64,000 bases of DNA from Chitinophagales bacterium (GCA_013299105.1 JAAFJY010000037.1:19793-83792), one strand, 5' to 3'. Positions 44,799 through 53,863 are shown, counted from the stretch's first letter. A program made the numbers and translations. Notes: generated by a model not told the origin, from the letters alone.

Positions 44799-45138
44799 TT
44801 TGAAAAAATTATCGCGGAATTCTGTTACCTTTGAGGCATCTTCTAGTCAAAAAGATAGTTATTAAAGAAGATAACAACTTCCTTTCCAAAAACGGTGAAA
44901 AAAGTGACCTTCATTGACATTTATCATTGACAAGTTCACTTTTACTTCGTATCTTCACCAATAAATTTTAACCTTTGGTCTTTCAATATTTGGAAATCTC
45001 AGTAAGATTTTGAACATTTGCAATACCAAAGCGCTTAAAAGCTCAACAAGACATTATCTCGGTCATCCGAGTCAAGATTTTTATAGGGGGAACTTATTAA
45101 TTTGGACGATGGGGCTAATTGGCCCCATCTCTTTTTTT
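44799..45138 (+). ncRNA. Candidate small RNA gene (promoter to terminator)
   Basis: A TTTG at 44799 and TACCTTTG at 44826-44833 (23-nt spacing) form a promoter. A strong terminator, GATGGGGC/GCCCCATC with loop TAATTG and seven T, ends at 45138. The roughly 300 nt between hold no convincing open frame, but show nested pairing GGTGAA/TTCACC (44894, 44954) and AAGTGA/TCACTT (44902, 44936) around a repeated ATTGACA. It does not match RNase P, tmRNA or SRP RNA signatures that I know. It could also be the leader of an undetected small gene. Confidence 0.4.
45108..45138 (+). terminator. Intrinsic terminator of the candidate small RNA
   Basis: Eight-base GC-rich stem GATGGGGC/GCCCCATC, 6-nt loop, followed by TCTTTTTTT. 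Confidence 0.88.
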
Positions 45139-45156
45139 ACCCTGTACCTTGCCGCT

Positions 45157-47097
45157 CTAAGGTCGTGCATCGTCCGTAAGGCAACTCATGCCACCATTGC
45201 CCAGTGATAAGCTCTTCAAACGCTGGATGATTCCGGACATTTTCTCGCGATTGATTTGATACCGGCGGATCAAATCCGATACTTCTTTGCCGCTCAGTTG
45301 GGTGTAATCTTTGCTCGCAATGTCGCTGAAACTGTTGATCAGGCGTGTAAACTCCTCTTTGTCCGTTTTTACACCATTAAAGATAGCCTCGGATACCTTT
45401 AGGCTGTCGTTGTTGGACTTGATGAAACCATTGATGCCTTGCAGCACAGTTTCAAAACATTCCAACTTAGCGTAGTAAGCGGCCGACAGTTCTTTGTACT
45501 TGCGTAGGTTTTCTTCGGCAGTTGCATTTTCTAAGGCAGTTATTTTTTCACCTACCCGCTGGCTGCACACCTGACACAGGGGATACACCTGGCTCACTCG
45601 ATTGAGCAACCAGGCTTTTTTCTTCTCAATGTCCAGTTTCGGATCGGGGGTGAAGTCCAATTCCAGCAACGCTGTTTCAATTTCGCGGAGTTTGCGAGTG
45701 GCCAAATCAAAAGTTAAAAGGCCTTCAATTTCTTTGGGCAGACGGCCCTGGTTTTCGGTTTGTTTGAGGCGATCACGGTAATAATCCAGCATTTCGATGT
45801 CTTCGTACAACTGGCGCGGCGTTTTGCCTGAAGCTTGGTAGGGTCCTGGGTTATTGATCAAGTAAGAAGCAATTCCCCTAGCGCGTTGTAGCAATTCAGA
45901 GCCAAACCAGAGGTCCACATCGGTTTGCACATTGCTATACAAACGCAGGTACTTGTCGCGGATCAATGGATCGTTTGTAGCACTGAGTTTCAGTGCTTCC
46001 TGGTTTTTAATCTGCCGCAGTTGGTAATAGATCTCGATTGTTTTGGAATAAGCCAACCAATCAGGGTACTTGGTATTGAGGCTATTTTGGAAAATATTCA
46101 TCTGGTTTTGCAACTCTACTGCTTGTTTCAAAACCTCTAGGAAAGTTTTTTCGATCTCCCGCTTGTTGGCATTCTGGATTTTACGAAAATCACGGGCCTT
46201 CCTTTCGATGTAAATTTGATTGTAAACCAATTGCGAGTGGTCAGTATTGTACTCGGATTTGGTATTGATGACCAACAAGAAAGGGGCTGCAGTGGTGTTG
46301 ATCAACTTACGCAGATCATCTACTTTTTTAGGGTTGGCATTGTTGAAAAACTTGCTTCGGATGGGTTTGTCAATGTCCCAATGGATGCGGTACAAGGTAG
46401 CTGACACTACGCGTTCTTCAAAGAGGGAGCTGAGTTCTTTACCCAGTAATTTAATGTAAAACTCACTGACAATTTTCTTAGGATCATCCAGATTGCCCAT
46501 CGACTTTATACCCTTGTCTACTTGCGGGATGATCTGCTCACCCAAGGTTCCGATTGCGCCTGTGATTGGGTTTTTGAGGATGCTAGTGGCTGTACGACCG
46601 AGGTTGAGCGAAATTTCGGCGGTTTTTTTCCAAAATTCATTGCTGTTGTTGCCTTTGAAGGCTTCAAACTTGATTTTGGCGACAATATCACTTTTGAGGT
46701 TATCGTCGGGAATGTTTTCCAAAAAACGGCCACCATATTCCACTAAGCGCGAGCTGATCGACGGATCGCGTACATCGTGGATCATCAGCGGGATGCTGAG
46801 CATGTTGGCTTCGTTGTTAGGGTCTTTGATATTGACCCCCAAGTACATGTATTGCGGATAGTCTCCTTTTTTGAGTCCCACGTCTTTTTTCTCCCCCCGA
46901 TTGAGACCTTCGCCTTCAAAAACATTCTGCAAGGCAGTTGGATTGATCAGGTAAACGTAGGAAGAGTTGAGGTTGAAATCAGTAGAAACCGGAAAAGGTG
47001 TCACCCAGTTTTCCACTTCGGTAGCAGTGATGCTAAATTGAGCTTCTAATCGTAGAGTCCCCAACAAAAACAAGGCAGGCAAGAAAAAACGCAACAT
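45157..47097 (-). CDS. Secreted protein of unknown function, helical
   Basis: 646 residues from the ATG at 47097 (MLRFFLPALFLLGTLRLEAQ is a clean signal peptide; an upstream in-frame start would bury it). No family is recognised. After an N-terminal globular part that mentions IPLMIHDVRDPSISSRLVEYGGRFLENIPDD, most of the chain from residue ~300 is alpha-helical with heptad character (KIQNANKREIEKTFLEVLKQAVELQNQMNIFQ, ENATAEENLRKYKELSAAYYAKLE). The segment AWLLNRVSQVYPLCQVCSQRVGEK holds a CxxC pair that might bind metal or form a disulfide. Convergent with the candidate small RNA. Confidence 0.75.
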   Translation of the reverse strand: MLRFFLPALFLLGTLRLEAQFSITATEVENWVTPFPVSTDFNLNSSYVYLINPTALQNVFEGEGLNRGEKKDVGLKKGDYPQYMYLGVNIKDPNNEANMLSIPLMIHDVRDPSISSRLVEYGGRFLENIPDDNLKSDIVAKIKFEAFKGNNSNEFWKKTAEISLNLGRTATSILKNPITGAIGTLGEQIIPQVDKGIKSMGNLDDPKKIVSEFYIKLLGKELSSLFEERVVSATLYRIHWDIDKPIRSKFFNNANPKKVDDLRKLINTTAAPFLLVINTKSEYNTDHSQLVYNQIYIERKARDFRKIQNANKREIEKTFLEVLKQAVELQNQMNIFQNSLNTKYPDWLAYSKTIEIYYQLRQIKNQEALKLSATNDPLIRDKYLRLYSNVQTDVDLWFGSELLQRARGIASYLINNPGPYQASGKTPRQLYEDIEMLDYYRDRLKQTENQGRLPKEIEGLLTFDLATRKLREIETALLELDFTPDPKLDIEKKKAWLLNRVSQVYPLCQVCSQRVGEKITALENATAEENLRKYKELSAAYYAKLECFETVLQGINGFIKSNNDSLKVSEAIFNGVKTDKEEFTRLINSFSDIASKDYTQLSGKEVSDLIRRYQINREKMSGIIQRLKSLSLGNGGMSCLTDDARP

Positions 47098-47337
47098 GGC
47101 TTGATAAAGTAGATGGAGTAAAATAGACTTTATGAACATGTCCTTAAAGTCTAGTAGTTTGTGTAAAGTAGCTGACACGCAAAACGTCGAAAAACCTCAA
47201 AAGTTACATTCGCTTAGGAGTAAATTATTGAAAAACAGTAATCCGGGGCACTATAATCAATCGTTTGTACCATATGGAGCTTAATCTACAATAATTCCCA
47301 CCGAGTTTTGTAAACTTGCAAATACTAAATAAGCAAA

Positions 47338-48120
47338 ATGGATCTCCAACTCAAAGACAAAGTCATCATCGTCACCGGTGGTGCCAAGGGAATCGGCGAA
47401 GGCATCTGCCAGGTATTGGCCCGCGAAGGAGCTATCCCAGTAATCGTTGGTCGCAACCAGGGCGACAACCTTAAAGCATTGGGCACGATCGAAGCCGAAG
47501 GGGGGCAAGGCTTTGCTATTGAAGCTGAACTGAGTATCCCCACCCAGTGCCAGGAAGCCGTAGAAAAAACCTTGACCCAATATGGCCGCATCGAAGGCTT
47601 GGTCAACAACGCTGGCGTAAATGATGGGGTGAGCCTGGAGCACGGAAATTACGAGCACTTCATGGCCTCATTGCACAAAAACGTGGTGCATTATTACTTG
47701 ATGGCCCAGCACGCGCTGCCTCACCTGAAAGCCAGCAAAGGTGCGATCGTCAATATTGGCTCCAAAACTGCCGAGACAGGCCAGGGTGGCACCTCGGCCT
47801 ACGCCGCTGCCAACGGAGCCCGCAATGCCCTGACTCGCGAATGGGCCGTAGAGCTGTTGAAATATGGCATTCGCGTCAACGCAGTGATTGTAGCCGAGTG
47901 TTGGACCCCGCTCTATGCCAAATGGATCGAGACCTTGGATGAGCCCGAGGCCATGCTCAAAAAAATTACCGCCCGCATCCCACTCGAAAACCGCATGACC
48001 ACCAGCGAGGAAATCGCTAATATGGTGGCCTTTTTGCTTTCAGAAAAATCGAGTCATACCACCGGGCAATTGTTGCACATAGATGGGGGGTATGTGCATT
48101 TGGATCGGGCGATTGATTGA
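47338..48120 (+). CDS. SDR-family oxidoreductase, L-fucose dehydrogenase-like
   Basis: 260 residues. The Rossmann motif TGGAKGIGEGI (residues 14-24), NNAG (about 91-94) and the C-terminal GQLLHIDGGYVHLDRA are those of classical short-chain dehydrogenases. The sequence IRVNAVIVAECWTPLYAKWIETL is like L-fucose dehydrogenases. Catalytic residues S142 and Y155 are present, but the lysine expected four residues after the tyrosine is asparagine (Y155-A-A-A-N159). This may be a subfamily trait or may signal altered catalysis. The gene faces a Gfo/Idh/MocA gene, another sugar-type oxidoreductase. A REP-like repeat pair starts 25 bp after the stop. Confidence 0.85.
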   Translation: MDLQLKDKVIIVTGGAKGIGEGICQVLAREGAIPVIVGRNQGDNLKALGTIEAEGGQGFAIEAELSIPTQCQEAVEKTLTQYGRIEGLVNNAGVNDGVSLEHGNYEHFMASLHKNVVHYYLMAQHALPHLKASKGAIVNIGSKTAETGQGGTSAYAAANGARNALTREWAVELLKYGIRVNAVIVAECWTPLYAKWIETLDEPEAMLKKITARIPLENRMTTSEEIANMVAFLLSEKSSHTTGQLLHIDGGYVHLDRAID

Positions 48121-48144
48121 TGCCGTGGGGTGTTGCTTATCTGT

Positions 48145-48265
48145 CGATGGGCTGCACCCATCGCTGATGTATTTCGCCCTTTCAGGGCTTTTTCGCTTTC
48201 TGTACTGTATGATCGACCACGATGGGCTGCACCCATTGCTGATGTATTTCGCCCTTTCAGGGCTT
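48145..48265. repeat. REP-like direct repeat pair (two 46-bp units)
   Basis: Units at 48145-48190 and 48220-48265 differ at one base. Each has two hairpins: CGATGGG-CTGCA-CCCATCG and GCCCT-TTC-AGGGC, joined by CTGATGTATTTC. Spacing is 75 bp. Form and position between convergent genes are as for bacterial REP/BIME sequences. Confidence 0.85.
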
Positions 48266-48269
48266 GTTT

Positions 48270-49355
48270 TTAAATTGAAATGCGTTTTCCTTCCAAGGCG
48301 ACTGACTTGAAGATGGCTTCCACCACTTTGATGTCTTTCCAGCCTTCTTCTCCGGGTACCAAAGGGGCTTTTCCAGCCATGATGGCTTTGGAATCATTGT
48401 CCATTTGCAAGGCTTGCTGGTTTTCGGTTTTGATATTCAGGAGCTTGCCATCACTGGTGCTGCCCATGATGCCGTTGTAGGACTGAAAAGGCTCCAGGCG
48501 GTACCAACCTTTTTCGGCGGTTACGTGCAGGGTGTTCATGTTGATGCCCAAGCTGGTAGAACACTGGGCCACCGCCCCTCCCGGAAATTCCAAAGTAAAA
48601 AGGGTGGTTTCATCCACTTCTTTGAAAACCGCTGGGCGGGTAGTGAATTTTTGGGCGCTCACTGCGACGGGCTCCTCCCCTATTGCGTAACGTGCAGCAT
48701 TGAGTGAATACACGCCCATGTCGAACAAGGCCCCGCCGCCCATGCTTTGCTTGCCTCTCCAAGCTTGTGAAATGCTATCGCCCGCCACAAAACCAGCAGA
48801 AGCCGTCAGCATTTTTACCTTACCGTAGGTTTTTTGGCGGCCAAAACGGATCAGCTCCTGGGTATTTGGCTCGTGCTGCATGCGGTAGCCGATGCTGAGT
48901 GAGACCTTGTTGTCTTTACAAACTTTGATCATGGCTTCACAATCAGCTGCGGTAGGAGCCATCGGCTTTTCGCACCACACGTGTTTGCCTGCACGAGCGG
49001 CGCGTTCGGTGTATTCGCGGTGCAGGTGATTGGGCAAAACGACGTACACCACATCTATGTCGGGATTTTTGGCTAGTTCATCAAAATTCTGGTAGTTGTA
49101 CACATTTTTTGCTGGAATTTTGTATTTCTTCATCCATTCATCGGCCTTTTGGCTGTTGCCCGTGACAATTCCAGCCAAGTAGCAAGATTTGGTCAATTGC
49201 AGGGCCGGAGCCAGCAAGTCGCGAGAATAGTACCCCAAGCCAACCAAGGCTACCCCTAGTCGATCTTTGGTTTTAGGTAAAAGGGGCAAACCCATGCCGA
49301 AGGCGGTGGTTCCTAAAGCGACATCGTGGATGAATTGGCGGCGAGTTGTAGGCAT
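48270..49355 (-). CDS. Tat-exported Gfo/Idh/MocA oxidoreductase
   Basis: 361 residues. The start MPTTRRQFIHDVALGTTAFGMGLPLLP carries a twin-arginine signal, so the folded enzyme with its nucleotide cofactor is exported. The Rossmann core reads LGVALVGLGYYSRDLLAPAL, then DIDVVYVVLPNHLHREYTERAARAGKHVWCEKPMAPTAADCEAM with the EKP motif of the family. The C-terminal half is the GFO/IDH beta-sheet domain (YRMQHEPNTQELI...GGGALFDMGVYSLNAARYAIGEEP). It is closest in layout to glucose-fructose oxidoreductase. The substrate is unknown. Convergent with the SDR gene. Confidence 0.92.
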   Translation of the reverse strand: MPTTRRQFIHDVALGTTAFGMGLPLLPKTKDRLGVALVGLGYYSRDLLAPALQLTKSCYLAGIVTGNSQKADEWMKKYKIPAKNVYNYQNFDELAKNPDIDVVYVVLPNHLHREYTERAARAGKHVWCEKPMAPTAADCEAMIKVCKDNKVSLSIGYRMQHEPNTQELIRFGRQKTYGKVKMLTASAGFVAGDSISQAWRGKQSMGGGALFDMGVYSLNAARYAIGEEPVAVSAQKFTTRPAVFKEVDETTLFTLEFPGGAVAQCSTSLGINMNTLHVTAEKGWYRLEPFQSYNGIMGSTSDGKLLNIKTENQQALQMDNDSKAIMAGKAPLVPGEEGWKDIKVVEAIFKSVALEGKRISI

Positions 49356-49426
49356 TTCTATGTTTTTATTTGTTAGTCAAAGCAACCCTTTCAAGGCCCA
49401 ATTTATCATTCTAATTGCATTTTTTC

Positions 49427-50653
49427 ATGAAAATCACCCACAACATGATCCGTCAACTTGCTTTCCTATTTGTATTTTTGCTCATCAGCCTCCACTTATT
49501 TGCCCAAAACGACCCTTTGATCCTACGTGGTTTGGTTTTGGACCAAAACAGCAAAGAGCCCCTGCCTTTTGTGCACATCAGCATCGCAGGCAAGTCGGTA
49601 GGAACGGTTAGCAATGGTGAGGGCCGTTTTTCGCTCAGCATTGAAGACCAATACCGAGATCAAACTCTGCTTTTCTCGTTCATGGGTTACGATCCCTATC
49701 GGCTCAAACTATCGAGCGTCAATTGGGAGAAGCCTTTTGTCAACATCCCGCTCAAGGCTGCTGTCGTTGAGCTGAACAGCATTGACATCAAACCCACTGA
49801 CGCCAACGAGGAAATGCGCAAGGTATTGAGTAAGATCACGGAGAACTACCGCATGACACCCTACCTGATGAAGGGATTTTACCGCGAAGCAGGTAAACAT
49901 GTGGAGGCCAAACTCAAAGATTTGTTCTTTGCCGAAGGCGTAGTAGAATTGTCAAAAGCCCAAACCGGACCTAAAAAACTCACCTACGACCGCGACAAAT
50001 CGCGCATCATCAAAGGCTACAAGCGCAACCTGCCCAATACAGTGCTTGTCGATGGTCAAACTTTTGAAATCCCTAATTTTACCCAAGGTGCTTACCTGGC
50101 CAATATCCTGGATATTATCCGCTCGGATGAGTTCTTTTTTGACAAAGACCCTTTCAAGCTGTACCAGTTCAAAAGCCTGGGTCGCGACCGTTACAACAAC
50201 CGTGCTATCCTGATCATTGGCTTTGAACCCAAAAAAGGCCACGCCCGCAGCGCGTATTTTTTGGGAAAATTATACATCGACGTGGAAACCCATGCGGTGG
50301 TGAAAGCTGAGTACAGGATGTCGGATGAAACCCGCAAGCTGTACAATGAGCAGCATAAATCCCTGGACATGCTGTACCGCAATTATGTGATCAATTATTA
50401 CCAATACGAAGGCCATTGGTTTTTGCAAAATGCCCGCCTGAACCAAGTCATGATCGACGAACGCTCCAAACAAAGCATCGAAGTGACCATGGATTTTGTA
50501 TCGACCGAAATACAGTTCAGAACCTGGACCAAGGATGAACAAGAGCAACAAGTCAAACAAAACGAGAATTTCACCAACCTAGCCACCCTGGCTACTGACG
50601 ATTTTTTCAAGGGTTTCAACGTGCTGGAGCGGGAGAAGGGGAAAGAAAATTAA
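49427..50653 (+). CDS. Exported carboxypeptidase-regulatory-like protein, tandem paralog 1
   Basis: 408 residues from the ATG at 49427; ATG 49445 (MIRQLAFLFVFLLISLHLFAQ) is an alternative. After the signal peptide comes a CarboxypepD_reg-like domain (about 30-110: LRGLVLDQNSKEPLPFVHISIAGKSVGTVSNGEGRFSLS). The rest is a beta-rich domain shared by all three neighbours: PYLMKGFYREA, NFTQGAYLANILDIIRSDEF, LYQFKSLGRDRYNNRAILIIGFEPKKG, LGKLYIDVETHAVVKAEYRMS, YEGHWFLQNARLNQV. The strand-rich C-terminal part suggests an outer-membrane or surface protein. No enzymatic site is visible. Confidence 0.85.
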   Translation: MKITHNMIRQLAFLFVFLLISLHLFAQNDPLILRGLVLDQNSKEPLPFVHISIAGKSVGTVSNGEGRFSLSIEDQYRDQTLLFSFMGYDPYRLKLSSVNWEKPFVNIPLKAAVVELNSIDIKPTDANEEMRKVLSKITENYRMTPYLMKGFYREAGKHVEAKLKDLFFAEGVVELSKAQTGPKKLTYDRDKSRIIKGYKRNLPNTVLVDGQTFEIPNFTQGAYLANILDIIRSDEFFFDKDPFKLYQFKSLGRDRYNNRAILIIGFEPKKGHARSAYFLGKLYIDVETHAVVKAEYRMSDETRKLYNEQHKSLDMLYRNYVINYYQYEGHWFLQNARLNQVMIDERSKQSIEVTMDFVSTEIQFRTWTKDEQEQQVKQNENFTNLATLATDDFFKGFNVLEREKGKEN

Positions 50654-50734
50654 AAATTCTTTTACTGCGAACAAAAGTTGGTGGAAAGTTGCTGATTAAA
50701 AAGGCTATGATGTACAACTCAAAATCCACCCAAC

Positions 50735-51940
50735 ATGAAACATTCTTTGCTCTGCATCGGACTGACGGTGATATGCACTTTTCTAGCCGCCCAAAACGCG
50801 CAATTGGTCCTACGAGGAGTGGTAACCGACCAAAGTACAGGCGAAAAACTGCCGTATGTCCATGTGGCTCTAAAAGGCAAATCTTATGGTACGATTACCA
50901 ATGCCGATGGCCGATTTAGCTTCAACCTCCCCTTTGAATTGAAGAACGAGGAGGTACTTTTCACTTTCATGGGGTACGATACTTACTCGCTTTCTCTGGC
51001 AAAAACCGATTGGGAAAACCAGGACCTCAAAGTCCAATTAAAGCCTGCTGTTTTTGAATTGCAAGGCGTTGAAGTGACCCCACTTGATCCACTTGAGGTG
51101 ATGCAAAAAGTAGCCGAGCGCATTCCTGAAAACTACCCTCTAGAGCATTACCTGATGAAAGGTTTTTACCGCGAAGCGGCGTATTTGCTCAAAGATTATC
51201 GACAGGAATTGGCCATCTCCGAAGGCGTTTTGGAGATTTCAAAAGAAAAACTAGGCAAAAAATACCTGAGTGATGAATTCGACCGGGTACGCATCATCAA
51301 GGGGTACAATCAAGTGACTGCCAAGGTAGTTTGGGTCAAAGACAAGGCTTACCCCATGCCGAATTTCACCCAAGGCGCTTATTTACCCGTTTTTTTGGAC
51401 ATCATCCGCTCAGATGAGTTCATGTTTCACAATAACTTGCTCAAGCATTACCAATTCAGTAGCCTGGGCCGCGACCATTATGCAGGTAAAACCATGATGA
51501 TCATTGGTTTTGACCCCAAAGGAAAAACCAAACAGGCTTTTTTTCAAGGTAAATTGTACGTAGACCTCGACTCCTATGCCATCGTCAAAGCTGAATATAC
51601 CCTGAGTGATACTGGTACTGAAAGGTTCCACATCGCTCAACCCAAGATCGACATCACCAAGCGCCAGTACATCATCAACTACCGCGAATACGAGGGACGC
51701 TGGTTTTTGCAAAATGCCCATTTGAAGAACCAGGTTTTCGACAAAGAATCTGGTCAAACCTTCGAGGCGATCATGGACTATGTGGCTACTGAACTGGAAT
51801 TCCGCAGTTGGACCCGACAAGAAGAAGCCCAAAGTGTGGGGATCAATACCAATTTCACCAGCCTGTTGTACGCAGCACCGAAAGACTTTTTCAAAGGCTT
51901 CAACATTTTGGAAAGAGAAAGCAAAAAAGAGAACAATTGA
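50735..51940 (+). CDS. Exported carboxypeptidase-regulatory-like protein, tandem paralog 2
   Basis: 401 residues with signal peptide MKHSLLCIGLTVICTFLAAQ. Domain order is the same as in the neighbour, with LRGVVTDQSTGEKLPYVHVALKGKSYGTITNADGRFSF, then HYLMKGFYREA, NFTQGAYLPVFLDIIRSDEF, YQFSSLGRDHYAGKTMMIIGFDP, QGKLYVDLDSYAIVKAEYTLS and YEGRWFLQNAHL. The gap from paralog 1 is 81 bp and to paralog 3 32 bp, so one operon is likely. Of the three, paralogs 1 and 2 are clearly closest. Confidence 0.87.
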   Translation: MKHSLLCIGLTVICTFLAAQNAQLVLRGVVTDQSTGEKLPYVHVALKGKSYGTITNADGRFSFNLPFELKNEEVLFTFMGYDTYSLSLAKTDWENQDLKVQLKPAVFELQGVEVTPLDPLEVMQKVAERIPENYPLEHYLMKGFYREAAYLLKDYRQELAISEGVLEISKEKLGKKYLSDEFDRVRIIKGYNQVTAKVVWVKDKAYPMPNFTQGAYLPVFLDIIRSDEFMFHNNLLKHYQFSSLGRDHYAGKTMMIIGFDPKGKTKQAFFQGKLYVDLDSYAIVKAEYTLSDTGTERFHIAQPKIDITKRQYIINYREYEGRWFLQNAHLKNQVFDKESGQTFEAIMDYVATELEFRSWTRQEEAQSVGINTNFTSLLYAAPKDFFKGFNILERESKKENN

Positions 51941-51972
51941 CAACCGAAGAGGTTTGATAAGAAAAACACCCT

Positions 51973-53160
51973 ATGAAACACTTGTACTTGCCTTTTTTCC
52001 TCTTGTATTGCACCTTGCTGCATGCCCAAAAAACAAACCTGCGCGGACTGGTTTACGACTCATTGACGACTAAAAAGCTCGAATTTGTACAAATCAGCCT
52101 AGAAGGGCACCCCGAAATTGCCCTTAGCAATCGCGACGGGCGATTCAACATTGCAGTGCCCGAAACTGAGCGCAAAAGCAAATTGAAGGTTTCCATTACA
52201 GGTTACCAGCCCTTAGTCATTCAATTGGAAAAAATCAATTGGAACAATCCTGTGCTCAATGTCCCCTTGGCTCGAAAAACAATCCCCAGTTCCACAAGTA
52301 TCCAGTACGATGCCAATCACTTGATGCAAAAAGTAATCCAACAGTTTGCGGAGAACCATCGCTATGCGGATCCTTACCTGGTTAAAGGCTGGTACGGCGA
52401 AAATGCCCGCCTTTTCGAGGACAAATGCCCCTTGTTCTTTTCGGAGGGCGAAATAGAAATTGCCAAAAACCAGATCATCCCCTTCCAGGGTGAACGACCC
52501 AAAGATTTTGTGCGCATACTCAAAGCCCACAAAAAAGCCCTGCCTGAGTTTTACAAGGCGAATGGTTTTTCTTACCCGGTGCCAGGTTTCATCCAGGGTT
52601 GTTTTTTGCCTTTGCGGGCCGATTTAGGCAGCTCACCCGAATTGCCCATTAACCGCGAGCTTTTGCAACTGTATTTTTTCCAACTTGAAGGCCAGGATAC
52701 TTCAGCGGGCCGGAGAGTATTCATTATTGGATTCAAGCCCTTGGCAGGAGTGAAAAAGGCCATTTTTGAAGGCACAATTTACATTGACAGCGAAAAATTC
52801 GCCATTGTGAAAGCAGCTTATGCACTCAGCCCTTCGGCCTTGAACTTGGCCAATAAAAGCCTGGAAAAACTGAGTTTTAAAAGCCGCCAGTTCGTAATCA
52901 GTTACCAGGAATACCGTGGCAAATGGCACCTGCAAAACGCTTATTTGCGTCAGTTGGTGCTGGATGAGGATTCGCAACAACTCATTGAAGTACAGATGAA
53001 TTATGCCCGTAGCGGAATTGAGTTCAGGTCGTGGAAGCAAGTGGAATTGGGGGAGGCTTTGTACGAATATGCTGATTTTACCCGCCTGGCCAAGGTTGCG
53101 CCTTATGATCCGAAGCGGGGTTTTTATGAGATTGAGAACAAGGGAAGGACGAAGCTGTAA
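51973..53160 (+). CDS. Exported carboxypeptidase-regulatory-like protein, tandem paralog 3
   Basis: 395 residues with signal peptide MKHLYLPFFLLYCTLLHAQ. It shares the fold (LRGLVYDSLTTKKLEFVQISLEGHPEIALSNRDGRFNI, PYLVKGWYGENARLF, IQGCFLPLRADLGSS, LYFFQLEGQDTSAGRRVFIIGFKPL, EGTIYIDSEKFAIVKAAYALS, YRGKWHLQNAYLRQLV) but is the most diverged. FTQGAY is replaced by FIQGCF and the RSDEF motif is lost. That pattern fits duplication followed by change of function. A tandem block of TACGA-like units lies just after the stop (53201-53237). Confidence 0.85.
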   Translation: MKHLYLPFFLLYCTLLHAQKTNLRGLVYDSLTTKKLEFVQISLEGHPEIALSNRDGRFNIAVPETERKSKLKVSITGYQPLVIQLEKINWNNPVLNVPLARKTIPSSTSIQYDANHLMQKVIQQFAENHRYADPYLVKGWYGENARLFEDKCPLFFSEGEIEIAKNQIIPFQGERPKDFVRILKAHKKALPEFYKANGFSYPVPGFIQGCFLPLRADLGSSPELPINRELLQLYFFQLEGQDTSAGRRVFIIGFKPLAGVKKAIFEGTIYIDSEKFAIVKAAYALSPSALNLANKSLEKLSFKSRQFVISYQEYRGKWHLQNAYLRQLVLDEDSQQLIEVQMNYARSGIEFRSWKQVELGEALYEYADFTRLAKVAPYDPKRGFYEIENKGRTKL

Positions 53161-53320
53161 GTTAGTTTAACTTGAGTTCTGGTTAGTTTGGCATATTTTC
53201 CAACATACGAGAGACGATATACAACATACGACATATGATTTGGGGGCTCGCTGGGGAAATTTGTCGTGTTTTTAGGTTCTCGTTTAGACGGTTTACTGAA
53301 CTTTTGAAATTTGGTAAACC

Positions 53321-53863
53321 TTACTTGGACCCCAATTCCGCCAAAGTTCTTTCAATCTGCTTTTTGTGCCGCCGAAAATGTGCTTCCCAAAAGTCGAGCA
53401 TGCCGAGCAAGCCCATGCGGCCACCGACGGGGTGCTTGTAAGCTTGAACTTTTTCCCAGCCTGGAGGCAGTGATTCCAGCAACATGCGCATGTTGCTGCG
53501 GTTCTGCTGCCACTCGCCGCTGATTTGGGCAAAACTGGCAATGGGCTTAAAGGCTGCTTCCGCTGCGCCTGCCGGGGCTTTGAATTTGATACTGGTGTTG
53601 AGATAAGTTTTAGTAAGGGTGCGTCGAAACCAGGAGCCCAAACCCAGCTTGGGTGGCAGTTTCATCGACAAGGTTTTTTTACTGAGGTAGTTGTGACCTC
53701 CTTTTTCAGCCAGCATCAGGTGTTGCATCACCTCATACACCGACCAGCGCCCCGGACCTGGTTGTTGGGCCAGTTTTTCGTGGGGGTAATTGATCAGGGT
53801 TTTGAGCAATTGCTCCAATTCGGTGTCGAGTTGTCGGAGTTTGGTGTCAATTTTGGCGTTCAT
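53321..53863 (-). CDS. DinB/YfiT-like four-helix protein
   Basis: 180 residues. The DinB superfamily pattern shows in PGRWSVYEVMQHLMLAEKGGHNYL, with a metal-type histidine (QH) after helix one, and in GLLGMLDFWEAHFRRHKKQIERTL at the C-terminus with the paired His residues. Such proteins are metal-dependent thiol transferases or related enzymes, and the reaction cannot be read here. It is cytoplasmic with no signal peptide, and stands alone between the paralog cluster and the prolyl oligopeptidase gene. Confidence 0.82.
   Translation of the reverse strand: MNAKIDTKLRQLDTELEQLLKTLINYPHEKLAQQPGPGRWSVYEVMQHLMLAEKGGHNYLSKKTLSMKLPPKLGLGSWFRRTLTKTYLNTSIKFKAPAGAAEAAFKPIASFAQISGEWQQNRSNMRMLLESLPPGWEKVQAYKHPVGGRMGLLGMLDFWEAHFRRHKKQIERTLAELGSK

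Larger units (their letters stand above)
44379..45156. other. 778-bp intergenic region after lysC
   Basis: Holds repeat copy D, a terminator at 44635-44676, and a further promoter-to-terminator interval (44799-45138) that could encode a small RNA. A 65-codon frame at 45010-45207 runs past the terminator and into the antisense of the next gene, so it is not annotated. Confidence 0.55.

Noticed and set aside
45010..45207. 65-codon frame after the candidate small RNA promoter
   Set aside because: It runs through a strong terminator and into the antisense of the next gene, and has no coding character.
48145..48265. CRISPR array
   Set aside because: Only two units, each internally palindromic with a short spacer, and no cas genes. 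It fits REP-like sequence better.
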